A stretch of DNA of 64,000 nt from Collinsella sp. (GCA_031294825.1 JAUMPM010000034.1:1-64000), one strand, 5' to 3'; positions 1 to 8,126 are shown, numbered from the stretch's first letter. Program-made: numbers and translations. The notes: a model not told the origin generated them from the sequence alone.

Positions 1-101
1 GTGCTGCCTCCCGGCGCATTCCGCAGGGGGAGCGATATTTTGCAGCACGAAGTGCGCAGCAAAATATCGCTCATGCCCGAGGACGCGCCGGGAGGCAGCA
101 C
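1..101. repeat. Long nested palindrome
   Basis: The 17-nt arms at 1-17 (GTGCTGCCTCCCGGCGC) and 85-101 are exact reverse complements. A second, near-continuous inner hairpin spans 30-72, with arms GAGCGATATTTTGC and its complement. A 63-codon open frame crosses it but has no recognisable content. It may end the gene left of the window or be a small repeat element. No U-tract follows on either strand. Confidence 0.75.
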
Positions 102-170
102 CGATTCGGGGCCGGACACACTGATCTACCTGCGCATTTACAAATTCGTAAACTTTTTTGAAAAAAGTGC

Positions 171-200
171 TTGCACAGTTCTCGAATCATAGGTTATTAT
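171..200 (+). promoter_or_regulatory. tRNA-Leu promoter
   Basis: The -35 is TTGCAC at 171-176 and the -10 is TATTAT at 195-200, 18 bp apart. An A/T palindrome (ACTTTTTTGAAAAAAGT, 152-168) sits directly upstream, as it does before the other two tRNA clusters, and could act as an UP element. Confidence 0.65.
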
Positions 201-257
201 CTTCCTCGTTGAACGCGCGGGTCCAACAAAACGAACCGTGAATCAACAACATAGCAT

Positions 258-347
258 GTCGGAGTGGCGGAATTGGCAGACGCGCTAGCTTGAGGTGCTA
301 GTGACCGCTTTTTGGTCATGCGGGTTCAAGTCCCGCCTCCGACACCA
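258..347 (+). tRNA. tRNA-Leu (GAG)
   Basis: The cloverleaf runs from GTCGGAG to CTCCGACACCA. The anticodon stem-loop is CTAGC-TTGAGGT-GCTAG, giving anticodon GAG. There is a long variable arm (TGACCGCTTTTTGGTCA) as expected for a class II tRNA, a GGTTCAAGTCC T-loop, and CCA is encoded. Confidence 0.95.
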
Positions 348-358
348 TCGCATTTGAG

Positions 359-380
359 AAGCCTCTTCGGAGGCTTTTTT
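359..380 (+). terminator. Terminator after tRNA-Leu
   Basis: AAGCCTC-TTCG-GAGGCTT hairpin followed by a T-run. It is a classic intrinsic terminator, 11 nt after the tRNA. Confidence 0.85.
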
Positions 381-406
381 GTTACCGATAGACGGTGGGG
401 TCCACG

Positions 407-2752
407 ATGGAAACGCTTGAACGCAACGAGTGGGCAGACGTTGCCCAACTAGTCGAGATCACGAGCGATGCTGTCATTATCTGCGAACTCGACGGAACCA
501 TTCTGCATGTGAATAATCGCTTACTTGGCTTGATGTGCGAGGAACGCGCCGATGTCATCGGTGGAGACGTTAAAGACGTCCTGTACTCGTCCGCTTTTGA
601 ACGTGCGACGGAACATCGTCTGCCATTTGAAACTGATGGCTCAGAGAACGAACTGATGCTCAAGCTGAGTGATGGCTCTTTTATCCCCGTCTTGGTTCGC
701 GCGGGCTCCGTAACGCCTCCACGCATCTTTGGGCGCCGCGCACCACGTGTCCTAGTGGCGCTTCACAGTATCGAGGAACAGTATTCTCACGACCGTCAAC
801 TTAAGCGTGCGTTATCGGAGCTTAGAGTGGCGAACAAGCGTCTCTCTGGCACGCTCTCGGTCATTATGAGCACTGTGGGCTCCGATGAGTTACCCAGCCT
901 GCTTGATACTGTTTTGAACCAGCTTGTAGGAACACTCGATGCTTCGGGTGCCGCTATCTATTTTTCTGAGAGCGGCGGTTTTAAGCTGCGCGGTGTTTCC
1001 AAGGAGCTGTACGACAGCTACCTGCCCGAGTTCTTGCCGTATGGCGCTGGTATTCCGACGTATGTTCTTCGGGAGTCGCGTGCCTGTCGCTTGTCGATTC
1101 AACAGGACCTTGAGGGCGATAGGGCCGCCTCCGGTATGTTCATGGACCTGGACAATCGTTCTAAGCACCTGTTGCGCGTGCAGGATATGCCTCCGTACCG
1201 CAGCGAGATCTGTCTTCCCGTTTTTTACGGTACGCAGATCCTTGGCGTGCTGGAAGTTGGTTGGAAACGCCCTCAGGCACCGCTCGCCTATGACGTTAAT
1301 GTACTCGAGGTCATTTGCGATTACCTGTCTATCCAGCTGGTCGGCATGGCATCGAGCCTTCGCTCTCGTCGTACGGCCGAGCTTGGCCGCTCGCTCAATT
1401 TGCTTCGCGATGAGCTTTTTACCTATCTTGATGATCCGGTCGCCGCTTCGCACGCCGTCTCGTCCGAAATCTGCGCCGTGCTCAATTGCCATTTCTGCCC
1501 CGTGGAGTACGATGCGGGCCTCGAAGCCTATGTCATCGATTTTGAGGGCGGCAGTCGCGTGGCGCTACCGGGAGATCCTGAGTCGCTCTTCTTTTCTGTC
1601 ACGGCGCCAGCAGCGCGCCTGGGGGCAGCCCCCGACGGGTTTGAGACATCGGTGTTGGGCGGGACGAGCGCTGACGACCTCAAGCACGTGCGCCTTACAC
1701 GTGTGGACGAATCCACGTCTATGGGTGCATGGTTGAGGGCCCACGGCCTACCGTGTCAGGGACTTTATGTCGACTCCGGCATCGAAGCGGGGCGCTACCA
1801 CTCGGAAGCGGATGGCAAACGAAGCAACGATGCAATCGTTCCCGCTGATATCGCCAAGGGGCCGACGAGGCGCGCTTTGCTGCTCCGCGATGGCAGCCAA
1901 GAACCAATTGACGACCTTGAATACGACTACCTGGTGCATCTGGCACATGACTTTGAGCTGATCTATGAAGGCGAATCTCAAAAGCGCGAGGAGCGTCATA
2001 TCGCTCAGACGCTTCAGATTGGCATGAGAAATTCGCTTGGTGACGTTCCGGGCATTGCAACCGATTCGGTATACCTATCGGCAACGAATTCTGCGTTGGT
2101 CGGCGGTGACTTCTATACGCTTGTCCGACTTCCCGACGATTGTGCCGTTATGATTTTGGGCGATGTATCCGGCAAGGGAATCGAGGCGGCTTCGATGTCA
2201 GCACTCGTCAAGACAGCGCTGACGGCCTATGCCTGGGAGGGTGCGGGGCCTGCCCGTATGGCTCGCTCGCTCAATAGCATGCTCATGGGCTTTTCGAGGG
2301 TCGAGACGTTTGTGACGGCGTTTATCGCCAAGATCGATCTAAAGGCGGGTCGCGCTACCTATTGCTCGGCGGGACATCCTCCCACTATGGTCATTAGGCC
2401 GTCGTCGACGCCGCTTGGCGGCGGCGAGACCTGCGGGGGAGAAGTGGAGCTCCTTGGGTGCCAATCGGGCGTGATCGGTGCCTTTGAGAGCATGGTCTAC
2501 GAGACGGGCGTGTTTACATTCGCTCCTGGTGACATGCTATTTATGTATACCGACGGAACAATCGAAGCACGTGATCGCTCGGGTGCTTTCTTTGGCGAAC
2601 AACGCCTTCGCGATCTTTTGCTCTCTGTCTCGGGTGAGGGCGTATCGGGGATCTGCGGTAAGGTCTTGGGCGAGCTTGACCGCTATACCGAGTCGGCGCT
2701 GAACGATGACATCGCGCTGGTCTCCCTTGAGTTTTTACGAGGTCGATCGTAG
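407..2752 (+). CDS. PAS-GAF-PP2C (RsbU/SpoIIE-type) phosphatase
   Basis: A 781-aa cytoplasmic protein serine phosphatase that should dephosphorylate an anti-anti-sigma (STAS) partner in response to a sensed signal. Order: PAS-like sensor (about residues 10-105, with a DGTILHVNNRLLGL motif), a GAF domain (about 150-320), a divergent middle part, then a PP2C/SpoIIE domain (about 545-780). The metal-binding motifs VGGDFYTL and GDVSGKG are intact and SAGHPPTMVI follows, so it is probably active. The ATG at 407 follows GGTGGGG by 6 nt; a GTG at 395 in the same frame would add four residues. The next gene encodes STAS and kinase domains, which fits a partner-switching pair. No sigma factor lies nearby. 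Confidence 0.88.
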   Translation: METLERNEWADVAQLVEITSDAVIICELDGTILHVNNRLLGLMCEERADVIGGDVKDVLYSSAFERATEHRLPFETDGSENELMLKLSDGSFIPVLVRAGSVTPPRIFGRRAPRVLVALHSIEEQYSHDRQLKRALSELRVANKRLSGTLSVIMSTVGSDELPSLLDTVLNQLVGTLDASGAAIYFSESGGFKLRGVSKELYDSYLPEFLPYGAGIPTYVLRESRACRLSIQQDLEGDRAASGMFMDLDNRSKHLLRVQDMPPYRSEICLPVFYGTQILGVLEVGWKRPQAPLAYDVNVLEVICDYLSIQLVGMASSLRSRRTAELGRSLNLLRDELFTYLDDPVAASHAVSSEICAVLNCHFCPVEYDAGLEAYVIDFEGGSRVALPGDPESLFFSVTAPAARLGAAPDGFETSVLGGTSADDLKHVRLTRVDESTSMGAWLRAHGLPCQGLYVDSGIEAGRYHSEADGKRSNDAIVPADIAKGPTRRALLLRDGSQEPIDDLEYDYLVHLAHDFELIYEGESQKREERHIAQTLQIGMRNSLGDVPGIATDSVYLSATNSALVGGDFYTLVRLPDDCAVMILGDVSGKGIEAASMSALVKTALTAYAWEGAGPARMARSLNSMLMGFSRVETFVTAFIAKIDLKAGRATYCSAGHPPTMVIRPSSTPLGGGETCGGEVELLGCQSGVIGAFESMVYETGVFTFAPGDMLFMYTDGTIEARDRSGAFFGEQRLRDLLLSVSGEGVSGICGKVLGELDRYTESALNDDIALVSLEFLRGRS

Positions 2753-2833
2753 GTCACGACGCCTGACGGGCAAAATCCCTACGGTTGAAGAAACGTGTGC
2801 ATCGAGCGAGCTCTTTTGGGGAACCATGGTCGT

Positions 2834-3580
2834 ATGAATGAGTGGAATGACATAGCGGTTTTGACGCCACCGGGCGATATCGACATCGCCTCGGTGCCCG
2901 CACTGCGCCGACGGTTGGATAATTTGATCGACCGGGGCGTGCGTCGTGTTGTCATCAATTGCCAGACCGTGGGCTTTATCGACTCGACGGGCTTGGCGTT
3001 TTTGCTTACACGTGCCAGAGAGCTTATGAGGCATGAGGGGCTGCTTTCGCTCGTTAACGCCTCCGATGAGGTCGTTCGCTTTTTGGAAATTGCCCGACTT
3101 GTCGACATCCTGCATGTCGCGGGCCCGGCGCGGGAGTCGATTCCCGCCATTCCGGTGGGGGAGTTGCCTCGCTGGAGTAAGAGCGTCGAGGTCCGTCAGG
3201 GTATCGAGAATCTTCCATACTACCGACATCGCATCGCCGAACTCCTTGAATCGCTTCCGTTGCGCCGTGACGAGCGCTACGATGTCGCATTGGCGTCGGG
3301 GGAGGCGCTGGGTAATGCCTATGACCATGCGGGCGGTATCGGGTGCGTCCTGACGGTTCAAGCCTATGGCGATCGCGTTGTGGTTGAGGTGCTTGATCGA
3401 GGTGCCGGCTATTCTATCGATGAAACGAGCGAGCCGGTTGCATCTGAGGAACGCGGCCGTGGTATCAAGCTTATGCGTATGCTCGTCGATAACGTGGAGG
3501 TTGCTCGTCGTACGGACGGCGCCGGCACGCGCGTGCAGATGGTGAAGCTGTTTAGCGGAGCGCTGGAATCGTGTGCCTAG
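2834..3580 (+). CDS. STAS-HATPase fusion (anti-anti-sigma / anti-sigma kinase)
   Basis: A 248-aa protein that fuses two normally separate partner-switch components. Residues about 5-105 are a STAS domain; the phospho-acceptor region reads FIDSTGLAFL, so the conserved Ser is present. Residues about 120-240 are an RsbW-like GHKL kinase with N-box EALGNAYDHAG, G1 box DRGAGY and G2 box RGRGIKLM. The ATG at 2834 follows GGGGAA by 10 nt; a GTG at 2795 in frame is the alternative. It lies 81 nt after the PP2C gene and is probably co-transcribed. Its target is unknown: it may control a distant sigma factor or a non-sigma output. Confidence 0.85.
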   Translation: MNEWNDIAVLTPPGDIDIASVPALRRRLDNLIDRGVRRVVINCQTVGFIDSTGLAFLLTRARELMRHEGLLSLVNASDEVVRFLEIARLVDILHVAGPARESIPAIPVGELPRWSKSVEVRQGIENLPYYRHRIAELLESLPLRRDERYDVALASGEALGNAYDHAGGIGCVLTVQAYGDRVVVEVLDRGAGYSIDETSEPVASEERGRGIKLMRMLVDNVEVARRTDGAGTRVQMVKLFSGALESCA

Positions 3581-3644
3581 CCAATCGCTTTAGCGCGTTT
3601 GGCTACTAAGAACATGCGGCAGACAAGTTTTTTGAAAAAAGTAC

Positions 3645-3673
3645 TTGCGTCTTTTGGACAACTCGCGTAAATT
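3645..3673 (+). promoter_or_regulatory. tRNA Gly-Cys-Gly promoter
   Basis: TTGCGT at 3645-3650 and TAAATT at 3668-3673 with a 17-bp spacer. It is preceded by the same TTTTTTGAAAAAAGT tract as the tRNA-Leu promoter. Confidence 0.6.
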
Positions 3674-3685
3674 AATAACCCGCAA

Positions 3686-3761
3686 GCGGACATGGCTCAG
3701 TTGGTAGAGCACAACCTTGCCAAGGTTGGGGTCGCGGGTTCGAGCCCCGTTGTCCGCTCCA
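3686..3761 (+). tRNA. tRNA-Gly (GCC), copy 1
   Basis: A 76-nt cloverleaf with acceptor GCGGACA/TGTCCGC, anticodon loop TTGCCAA (GCC) and encoded CCA. It is identical to the copy at 3912. Confidence 0.96.
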
Positions 3762-3771
3762 TTGCATTTCC

Positions 3772-3794
3772 GGACCGTTTAGGCGGTCCTTTTT
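3772..3794 (+). terminator. Hairpin between tRNA-Gly and tRNA-Cys
   Basis: GGACCG/CGGTCC stem and T5. Either a partial terminator or a processing signal in the tRNA transcript. Confidence 0.55.
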
Positions 3795-3795
3795 C

Positions 3796-3869
3796 GGCGA
3801 AGTGGCCAAGTGGTAAGGCAGAGGCCTGCAAAGCCTTTACCCCCGGTTCGAATCCGGGCTTCGCCTCCA
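3796..3869 (+). tRNA. tRNA-Cys (GCA)
   Basis: A 74-nt cloverleaf GGCGAAG...CTTCGCCTCCA. The anticodon loop CTGCAAA gives GCA; CCA is encoded. It lies in the spacer between two identical tRNA-Gly genes. Confidence 0.95.
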
Positions 3870-3878
3870 GGCAACATC

Positions 3879-3900
3879 CGGGCGCTCCGGCGCCCGTTTT
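3879..3900 (+). terminator. Hairpin between tRNA-Cys and tRNA-Gly
   Basis: CGGGCGC-TCCG-GCGCCCG stem followed by TTTT. Termination here would be partial, because a further tRNA follows without an obvious promoter. Confidence 0.55.
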
Positions 3901-3911
3901 GTTTTACATAT

Positions 3912-3987
3912 GCGGACATGGCTCAGTTGGTAGAGCACAACCTTGCCAAGGTTGGGGTCGCGGGTTCGAGCCCCGTTGTCCGCTCCA
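3912..3987 (+). tRNA. tRNA-Gly (GCC), copy 2
   Basis: Base-for-base duplicate of the tRNA at 3686-3761, with CCA encoded. Confidence 0.96.
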
Positions 3988-3995
3988 ACTATCTT

Positions 3996-4023
3996 ACGCG
4001 GTTCTAACGAACCGCGTTTTTTA
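3996..4023 (+). terminator. Terminator of the Gly-Cys-Gly cluster
   Basis: ACGCGGTT-CTAAC-GAACCGCGT stem running into a T-rich tail. Confidence 0.85.
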
Positions 4024-4323
4024 TTGACGCTGCGCGAGCCCCGGGCACCCCATCTTGCCCCTCAATCGTCGGTCGCGTACATAAAGTACGCTTCCCTTCT
4101 CTTTCGCGGCAACCTGGGGCACCCGGAGCCCGCTCGCTGTCGTGGCCGGGGGAGTGGGTCTTCCGTTCTTTTCACTAATCGGTCGATTCGTCCCGGGTGG
4201 CTCGAACCCGGGAGGGAGCGAGCGTTTTGGGTCGCGGCTGTGGCGTTGTTTGCCGCGAATATCCGCTTTGGGCGTATCATCGTGGGCATCTCGCATAACC
4301 TCGTTGCAAGGGAGATACGCCCC
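4024..4323. other. Intergenic region before the glucosidase gene
   Basis: 300 nt without a credible gene. An upstream in-frame extension of the glucosidase frame runs through it and back over the tRNA, but it is not protein-like. Only the ribosome binding site GGGAGA (4311-4316) is clear; I see no convincing promoter or operator. Confidence 0.5.
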
Positions 4324-6057
4324 ATGGCTACAGAAAAGTCTTCTTCGCGTTCATGGATGTCCGACGCCGCGATCTATCAGATCTACCCGCGCTCGTTTAA
4401 GGATTCGACTGGTTCGGGTCTGGGCGATATCGCGGGCATTACCCAGCAGATGGACTATCTTGAGCAGCTGGGTATCGAGGCTATCTGGCTGAGCCCGTTT
4501 TACCCATCGCCTCTTGTCGATGGTGGCTATGATGTGGCGGACTACTGCGATGTCGACCCACGTCTCGGCTCGCTTGACGACTTCGATGACATGATCGCTG
4601 CGGCTCACGCGCGCGGCATCAAGGTCATCGTCGACATCGTGCCTAACCATTCATCCAACCAGCACCCCTGGTTCAAAGCCGCTCTTGCCGCCGGCCCCGG
4701 ATCGCCCGAGCGCGCCCGTTATATCTTTCGCGATGGTCGCGGCGAACATGGCGAGCTGCCTCCCACCAATTGGAATGCCAACTTTGGCGGCCCCGCCTGG
4801 ACGCGTGTTGCGGACGGTCAGTGGTATCTGCACATGTTTACGCCCGAGCAGCCGGACTTTGACTGGTCGTGCCCCGAGGTTCATGCGTTCTTTTGCGACG
4901 TCCTGGCGTTTTGGAGCGATCGAGGCGTCGATGGCTTTCGCATTGATGTGGCGCACGGTCTCGCCAAGGACCTCGACCGCGATGACCTCGACCGGTGGCA
5001 TCTTGCCGAGGGCGATGACATGGTTGACGACGGCACCCATCCGCTGTGGGACCGCAACGAGGTCCACGAGATCTATCGCGAGTGGCGTCGCGTGTTCGAC
5101 CGCTATAACCCGCCGCGCAGCGCCGTTGCCGAGGCGTGGGTGCTGCCCGAGCGCCAGTATCTTTACGCGCGCCCCAGCGAGCTTGGCCAGACATTCAACT
5201 TTGAGTTCGCCAAGGCCATTTGGACCTATGATGACATGCACGCTGCAATCGAGGAGGGCTTGAAGGCGGCCATCGAATCCGATTCCGCCTCGACCTGGGT
5301 ACTCTCCAACCATGACGTGCCGCGCGTGGCGACACGCTATGCCCTGCCGCAAATCAAGGCGACGCGCTACCATCAGATTGCGCTCGACTGGCTCTTACGC
5401 GACGGGTCGTCTTATGACGAGGACCGTGAACTCGGCGAGCGCCGCGCGCGGGCGGCCCTTTTGCTTGAGCTGGCGCTTCCGGGCTCGGCATACGTGTATC
5501 AGGGTGAGGAACTCGGCCTTTTTGAGGTGGCTGACATTCCGTGGGCTGCACTCGAAGATCCCAGTGCGACCAATACGCACGGACCGAAGCTCGAGAAGGG
5601 GCGCGACGGCTGTCGTGTGCCCCTGCCGTGGGTGGCGGCGGACGATCCCGCGCATGGCGGATCGTTTGGGTTTTCGCCGGCAGACGCTGATGCGGCGCCC
5701 CATCTGCCGCAGCCTGCATGGTTTTCCGATTTCGCTGTCGATAGGGAAGAAGCGGACCCGACATCGATGCTTGCGCTCTATCGTGACGCCCTCTGGCTGC
5801 GGCGCAAGCTGCGCGGGCGCGCCAACGATCTTGCGTGGCTCGATCTTGACGGGCGCACTGGCCTTGCGGATGGTGCCGAGGGCACTGAGGGCGGCGTCAT
5901 CGCCTATCGCCGCGACAACGGCTGGGCGTGTGTGACGAACTTCGGCGCAGCGCCCGTGGAACTGCCGGCGGGCAGGGTCCTGCTCACCTCATCACCGCTT
6001 GCAGACGGCAGGCTCACGCAGGACGGCTCTGCCTGGATCATGCTCTCTGAGTTGTAG
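4324..6057 (+). CDS. GH13 alpha-glucosidase / oligo-1,6-glucosidase
   Basis: A 577-aa cytoplasmic glycoside hydrolase that releases glucose from short alpha-glucosides. The (beta/alpha)8 barrel starts with AIYQIYPRSFKDS. The catalytic triad is visible: nucleophile D208 in DGFRIDVAHG, acid/base E270 in VAEAWV, and D331 in SNHDVPR. The calcium/substrate motif VDIVPNHSS is present, and a C-terminal beta domain ends near residue 577. There is no signal peptide. Start ATG follows GGGAGA. Exact specificity (maltose, isomaltose, sucrose, trehalose-6-P) cannot be read from sequence alone. It stands alone between tRNA clusters. Confidence 0.9.
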   Translation: MATEKSSSRSWMSDAAIYQIYPRSFKDSTGSGLGDIAGITQQMDYLEQLGIEAIWLSPFYPSPLVDGGYDVADYCDVDPRLGSLDDFDDMIAAAHARGIKVIVDIVPNHSSNQHPWFKAALAAGPGSPERARYIFRDGRGEHGELPPTNWNANFGGPAWTRVADGQWYLHMFTPEQPDFDWSCPEVHAFFCDVLAFWSDRGVDGFRIDVAHGLAKDLDRDDLDRWHLAEGDDMVDDGTHPLWDRNEVHEIYREWRRVFDRYNPPRSAVAEAWVLPERQYLYARPSELGQTFNFEFAKAIWTYDDMHAAIEEGLKAAIESDSASTWVLSNHDVPRVATRYALPQIKATRYHQIALDWLLRDGSSYDEDRELGERRARAALLLELALPGSAYVYQGEELGLFEVADIPWAALEDPSATNTHGPKLEKGRDGCRVPLPWVAADDPAHGGSFGFSPADADAAPHLPQPAWFSDFAVDREEADPTSMLALYRDALWLRRKLRGRANDLAWLDLDGRTGLADGAEGTEGGVIAYRRDNGWACVTNFGAAPVELPAGRVLLTSSPLADGRLTQDGSAWIMLSEL

Positions 6058-6157
6058 GGGTCTCTTGCAGCGAGTTTGCGTTTGCCTGCGCCTTCCGTGG
6101 TGGCTGATGTCTCCGCGAGGTTCGCGAGGGCGTTGCAAAACTTTTCAAAAAAAGTTC

Positions 6158-6186
6158 TTGCATAGGATGCGGGCATCACGTAAGAT
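6158..6186 (+). promoter_or_regulatory. tRNA Gly*-Val promoter
   Basis: TTGCAT (6158-6163) and TAAGAT (6181-6186), 17-bp spacer, preceded by ACTTTTCAAAAAAAGT, a weaker form of the A/T palindrome at the other tRNA promoters. Confidence 0.6.
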
Positions 6187-6198
6187 TAATCCTCGTAA

Positions 6199-6274
6199 GC
6201 GGACATGGCTCAGTTGGTAAAACACCACCTTGCCAAGGTTGGGGTCGCGGGTTCGAGACCCGTTGTCCGATCCA
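6199..6274 (+). tRNA. tRNA-Gly (GCC)-like, degenerate third copy
   Basis: Aligns over 76 nt with the tRNA-Gly at 3686 but carries damaging changes. The D-stem partner GAGC has become AAAC, the anticodon stem CAACC has become CCACC (one C-T mismatch), and the discriminator end TGTCCGC is TGTCCGA, so the first acceptor pair is lost. The anticodon GCC and T-arm are intact. It is probably a decaying or non-canonical tRNA, yet its promoter is preserved and a healthy tRNA-Val follows. Confidence 0.65.
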
Positions 6275-6277
6275 TTT

Positions 6278-6352
6278 GGGCGTTTAGCTCAGGGGGAGAG
6301 CGCTTCCCTGACACGGAAGAGGTCAGAAGTTCAAATCTTCTAACGCCCACCA
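6278..6352 (+). tRNA. tRNA-Val (GAC)
   Basis: A 75-nt cloverleaf with acceptor GGGCGTT/AACGCCC, anticodon loop CTGACAC (GAC) and encoded CCA. It is 3 nt after the degenerate tRNA-Gly, so both are made as one transcript. Confidence 0.95.
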
Positions 6353-6360
6353 AATGTTCG

Positions 6361-6397
6361 CAGCTCAGAGGCTATGTCCTCTGGGCTGTTTTGTTTT
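6361..6397 (+). terminator. Terminator after tRNA-Val
   Basis: CAGCTCAGAGG/CCTCTGGGCTG hairpin followed by TTTTGTTTT. Confidence 0.8.
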
Positions 6398-6508
6398 ATG
6401 CCGCCAAATGGGTCGCCAAATCGCCGGCAAAAGGTACCTCGATTCATGAAAGAGCGGTTCTGAGCGTCTGTTTAGCCTTGTCATCTCAATCGAGTGGGGG
6501 TTGACCGT

Positions 6509-7138
6509 TTGAACATAACCGTGCACCTCGTTGATGTTTCCGCAATCGATCCCGGCGTGACCGTTGATATGGCATCAATCGCGGGACGCTATGCCTTACG
6601 TGCCTCCAATGGGGATCTCCCAATTGCGTCTCGGAGGGAAGCTGCAGGCGTGGGTCTGCTGCTTCGCGACGCCCTGGGTGTCTTCGACGACACCCGGCTT
6701 GTGCGTTCTGCTTTCGGCAAGATCGAGCTTGCGGATGGGGAGGCCCCCTCTATTTCCATTTCACATGGCGGAAGCGTGGCCGTCCTCGCTGTATCCGATG
6801 TTGCTCGGTCGGTCGGAGGACCTATTGGCGTGGATATCGAGGCGATCGATGAGATTGCTCCCGCTGCGGTTTGGCGTATGGCGAACGACGACGAGCGCGC
6901 GTGGATTAACGCTGCCCCCAATTTGCAAGAACGCAATCTTCGCCTGAGTCAGACGTGGACGCGCATCGAGGCCATCCTCAAGGCTGAGGGCGTCGGGTTT
7001 TCGATTGACCCTCGCAAAGATGGTATGCCCGGCGGATGGAATACTTCGTCGGTGACATACGGTCGCTGCGTCATCTCTTGTGCGGCACGCTCTATGCCTC
7101 GTATCGTCGTCAAGGAGCATGCCTTTCGGGTAGCATAG
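6509..7138 (+). CDS. 4'-phosphopantetheinyl transferase (Sfp-like)
   Basis: A 209-aa enzyme that should transfer phosphopantetheine from CoA to a carrier-protein serine. Family signatures: SISHGGSVAVLAVS, the Mg-binding GVDIEAID, and WTRIEAILKAEG corresponding to the usual W-x-x-KEA-x-x-K (the first Lys is Ile here, Glu and the last Lys are kept). TTG at 6509 follows GTGGGGG by 8 nt; a GTG at 6494 in frame is the alternative. An acyl carrier protein gene at 9958 is the only visible substrate, which ties this enzyme to the thiolase operon downstream. It could also be the general enzyme for fatty-acid ACP. Confidence 0.82.
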   Translation: MNITVHLVDVSAIDPGVTVDMASIAGRYALRASNGDLPIASRREAAGVGLLLRDALGVFDDTRLVRSAFGKIELADGEAPSISISHGGSVAVLAVSDVARSVGGPIGVDIEAIDEIAPAAVWRMANDDERAWINAAPNLQERNLRLSQTWTRIEAILKAEGVGFSIDPRKDGMPGGWNTSSVTYGRCVISCAARSMPRIVVKEHAFRVA

Positions 7139-7166
7139 GAGCCAATCGCCAATAGGGGAGGCCGCC

Positions 7167-7784
7167 ATGTCACTGAACGCTCAAAACGATATTGCTTCAC
7201 GGATCGAGGATGCCGTCTTTGAACTTATGGCGACAACTCCGGTGCAGTCGATTAAGGTGGCCGAGGTACTTCGCCTTGCCCATACATCCAAATCGACGTT
7301 CTATCGCTGTTATCACTCTGTCGATGATGTGGTTAAACGTTTTGAAGATGAGCTGCTCCAGAATATGCAGGACATCAATGATGTTGCGCTGGAGGCTCGT
7401 TTTGGCGATGCGCAGCTGGACCCTACGCCCACGATGATCAAGCGCATGGAGATCCTCAAGGCTAATCGCTCGAAAGTTTTGGCACTTAACAGCGATAACG
7501 GCGATCCCGTGTTTGCTCACAAGGCAACGATCTTTATGCATGACTATTTTCGCAATCGGCTTCGCTCGACATTTTCCGATGAAACGGACCTCGACCTGTA
7601 TCTAGCCTTTGCGCTTGCGGGCCACCATAACCTCATTCAGTATTGGCTCGAGGCCCGGCCCGACCTTGAGGCGCGCACCGTTGCCGCCGCCCTCAATCGC
7701 ATGTTCTACGCACCACTCTTTGTCGACGATGCCTCGCGTCATTGGCACCCACGTATTCCCGATTTTGAAAAGCCAGTCGCGTGA
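7167..7784 (+). CDS. TetR/AcrR-family regulator
   Basis: A 205-aa transcription factor with an N-terminal helix-turn-helix (about residues 22-47, containing LAHTSKSTFYRCY) and a helical ligand-binding body with no close resemblance I can name. Start ATG follows GGGGAGG. It lies between the phosphopantetheinyl transferase and the thiolase operon, all on the same strand, so control of that operon by an acyl-type ligand is a reasonable guess. A strong hairpin terminates it at 7893. Confidence 0.85.
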   Translation: MSLNAQNDIASRIEDAVFELMATTPVQSIKVAEVLRLAHTSKSTFYRCYHSVDDVVKRFEDELLQNMQDINDVALEARFGDAQLDPTPTMIKRMEILKANRSKVLALNSDNGDPVFAHKATIFMHDYFRNRLRSTFSDETDLDLYLAFALAGHHNLIQYWLEARPDLEARTVAAALNRMFYAPLFVDDASRHWHPRIPDFEKPVA

Positions 7785-7892
7785 GCGGTCGATATTTGGG
7801 GATAAACGGTTGTATTCAGGGCGAATTTTAGATATCTCTGATCATTAGCTCAAATAATACGAGTTCGTTTATCTGCTATTTGGAACGCCTAG

Positions 7893-7936
7893 CCCCGATG
7901 TGTCCCATATGATGGGACACATCGGGGCTATTTGTC
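7893..7936 (+). terminator. Terminator after the TetR gene
   Basis: GCCCCGATGTGTCCCAT (7893-7909) and its exact complement (7913-7929) form a 17-bp stem with a 3-nt loop, followed by a weak TATTTGT tail. Confidence 0.7.
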
Positions 7937-8013
7937 TCACGTGTCACGTTTAACCCCTCATAAACTAAAGCTACGTTCAAAAGAACCACTGCAGTAGTTC
8001 AACGTGTGACGGC

Positions 8014-8063
8014 ACAGAAAAGCCGCGAGCGCTCTCTCACCTTCGCTCGCGGCCGGACTGCGC
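8014..8063 (+). promoter_or_regulatory. Stem-loop in the thiolase operon leader
   Basis: GCCGCGAGCG (8022-8031) pairs with CGCTCGCGGC (8044-8053), with flanking GGCACAG/CTGCGCC extending the stem with one mismatch. It has no T-run, so it may be a leader structure rather than a terminator. Confidence 0.5.
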
Positions 8064-8126
8064 CATCACTCCGTACACCTTCACATGATTAGGATGTGAT
8101 ATTCAGTGGTTACGCTCGGAAAGAAC

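Larger units (their letters stand above)
7785..8126. other. Intergenic control region before the thiolase operon
   Basis: 342 nt holding a terminator (7893-7936), a second stem-loop (8014-8063) and AT-rich sequence between them. The promoter of the thiolase operon and the TetR operator should lie here, but I cannot single out either with confidence. Confidence 0.45.

Noticed and set aside
1..192. A 63-codon open frame at the window start
   Set aside because: It runs through a two-tier palindrome and a tRNA promoter and has no protein-like pattern.
3692..4027. Open frames across the Gly-Cys-Gly tRNA cluster
   Set aside because: They are translations of repeated tRNA genes, shown by the same peptide stretch appearing for each copy.
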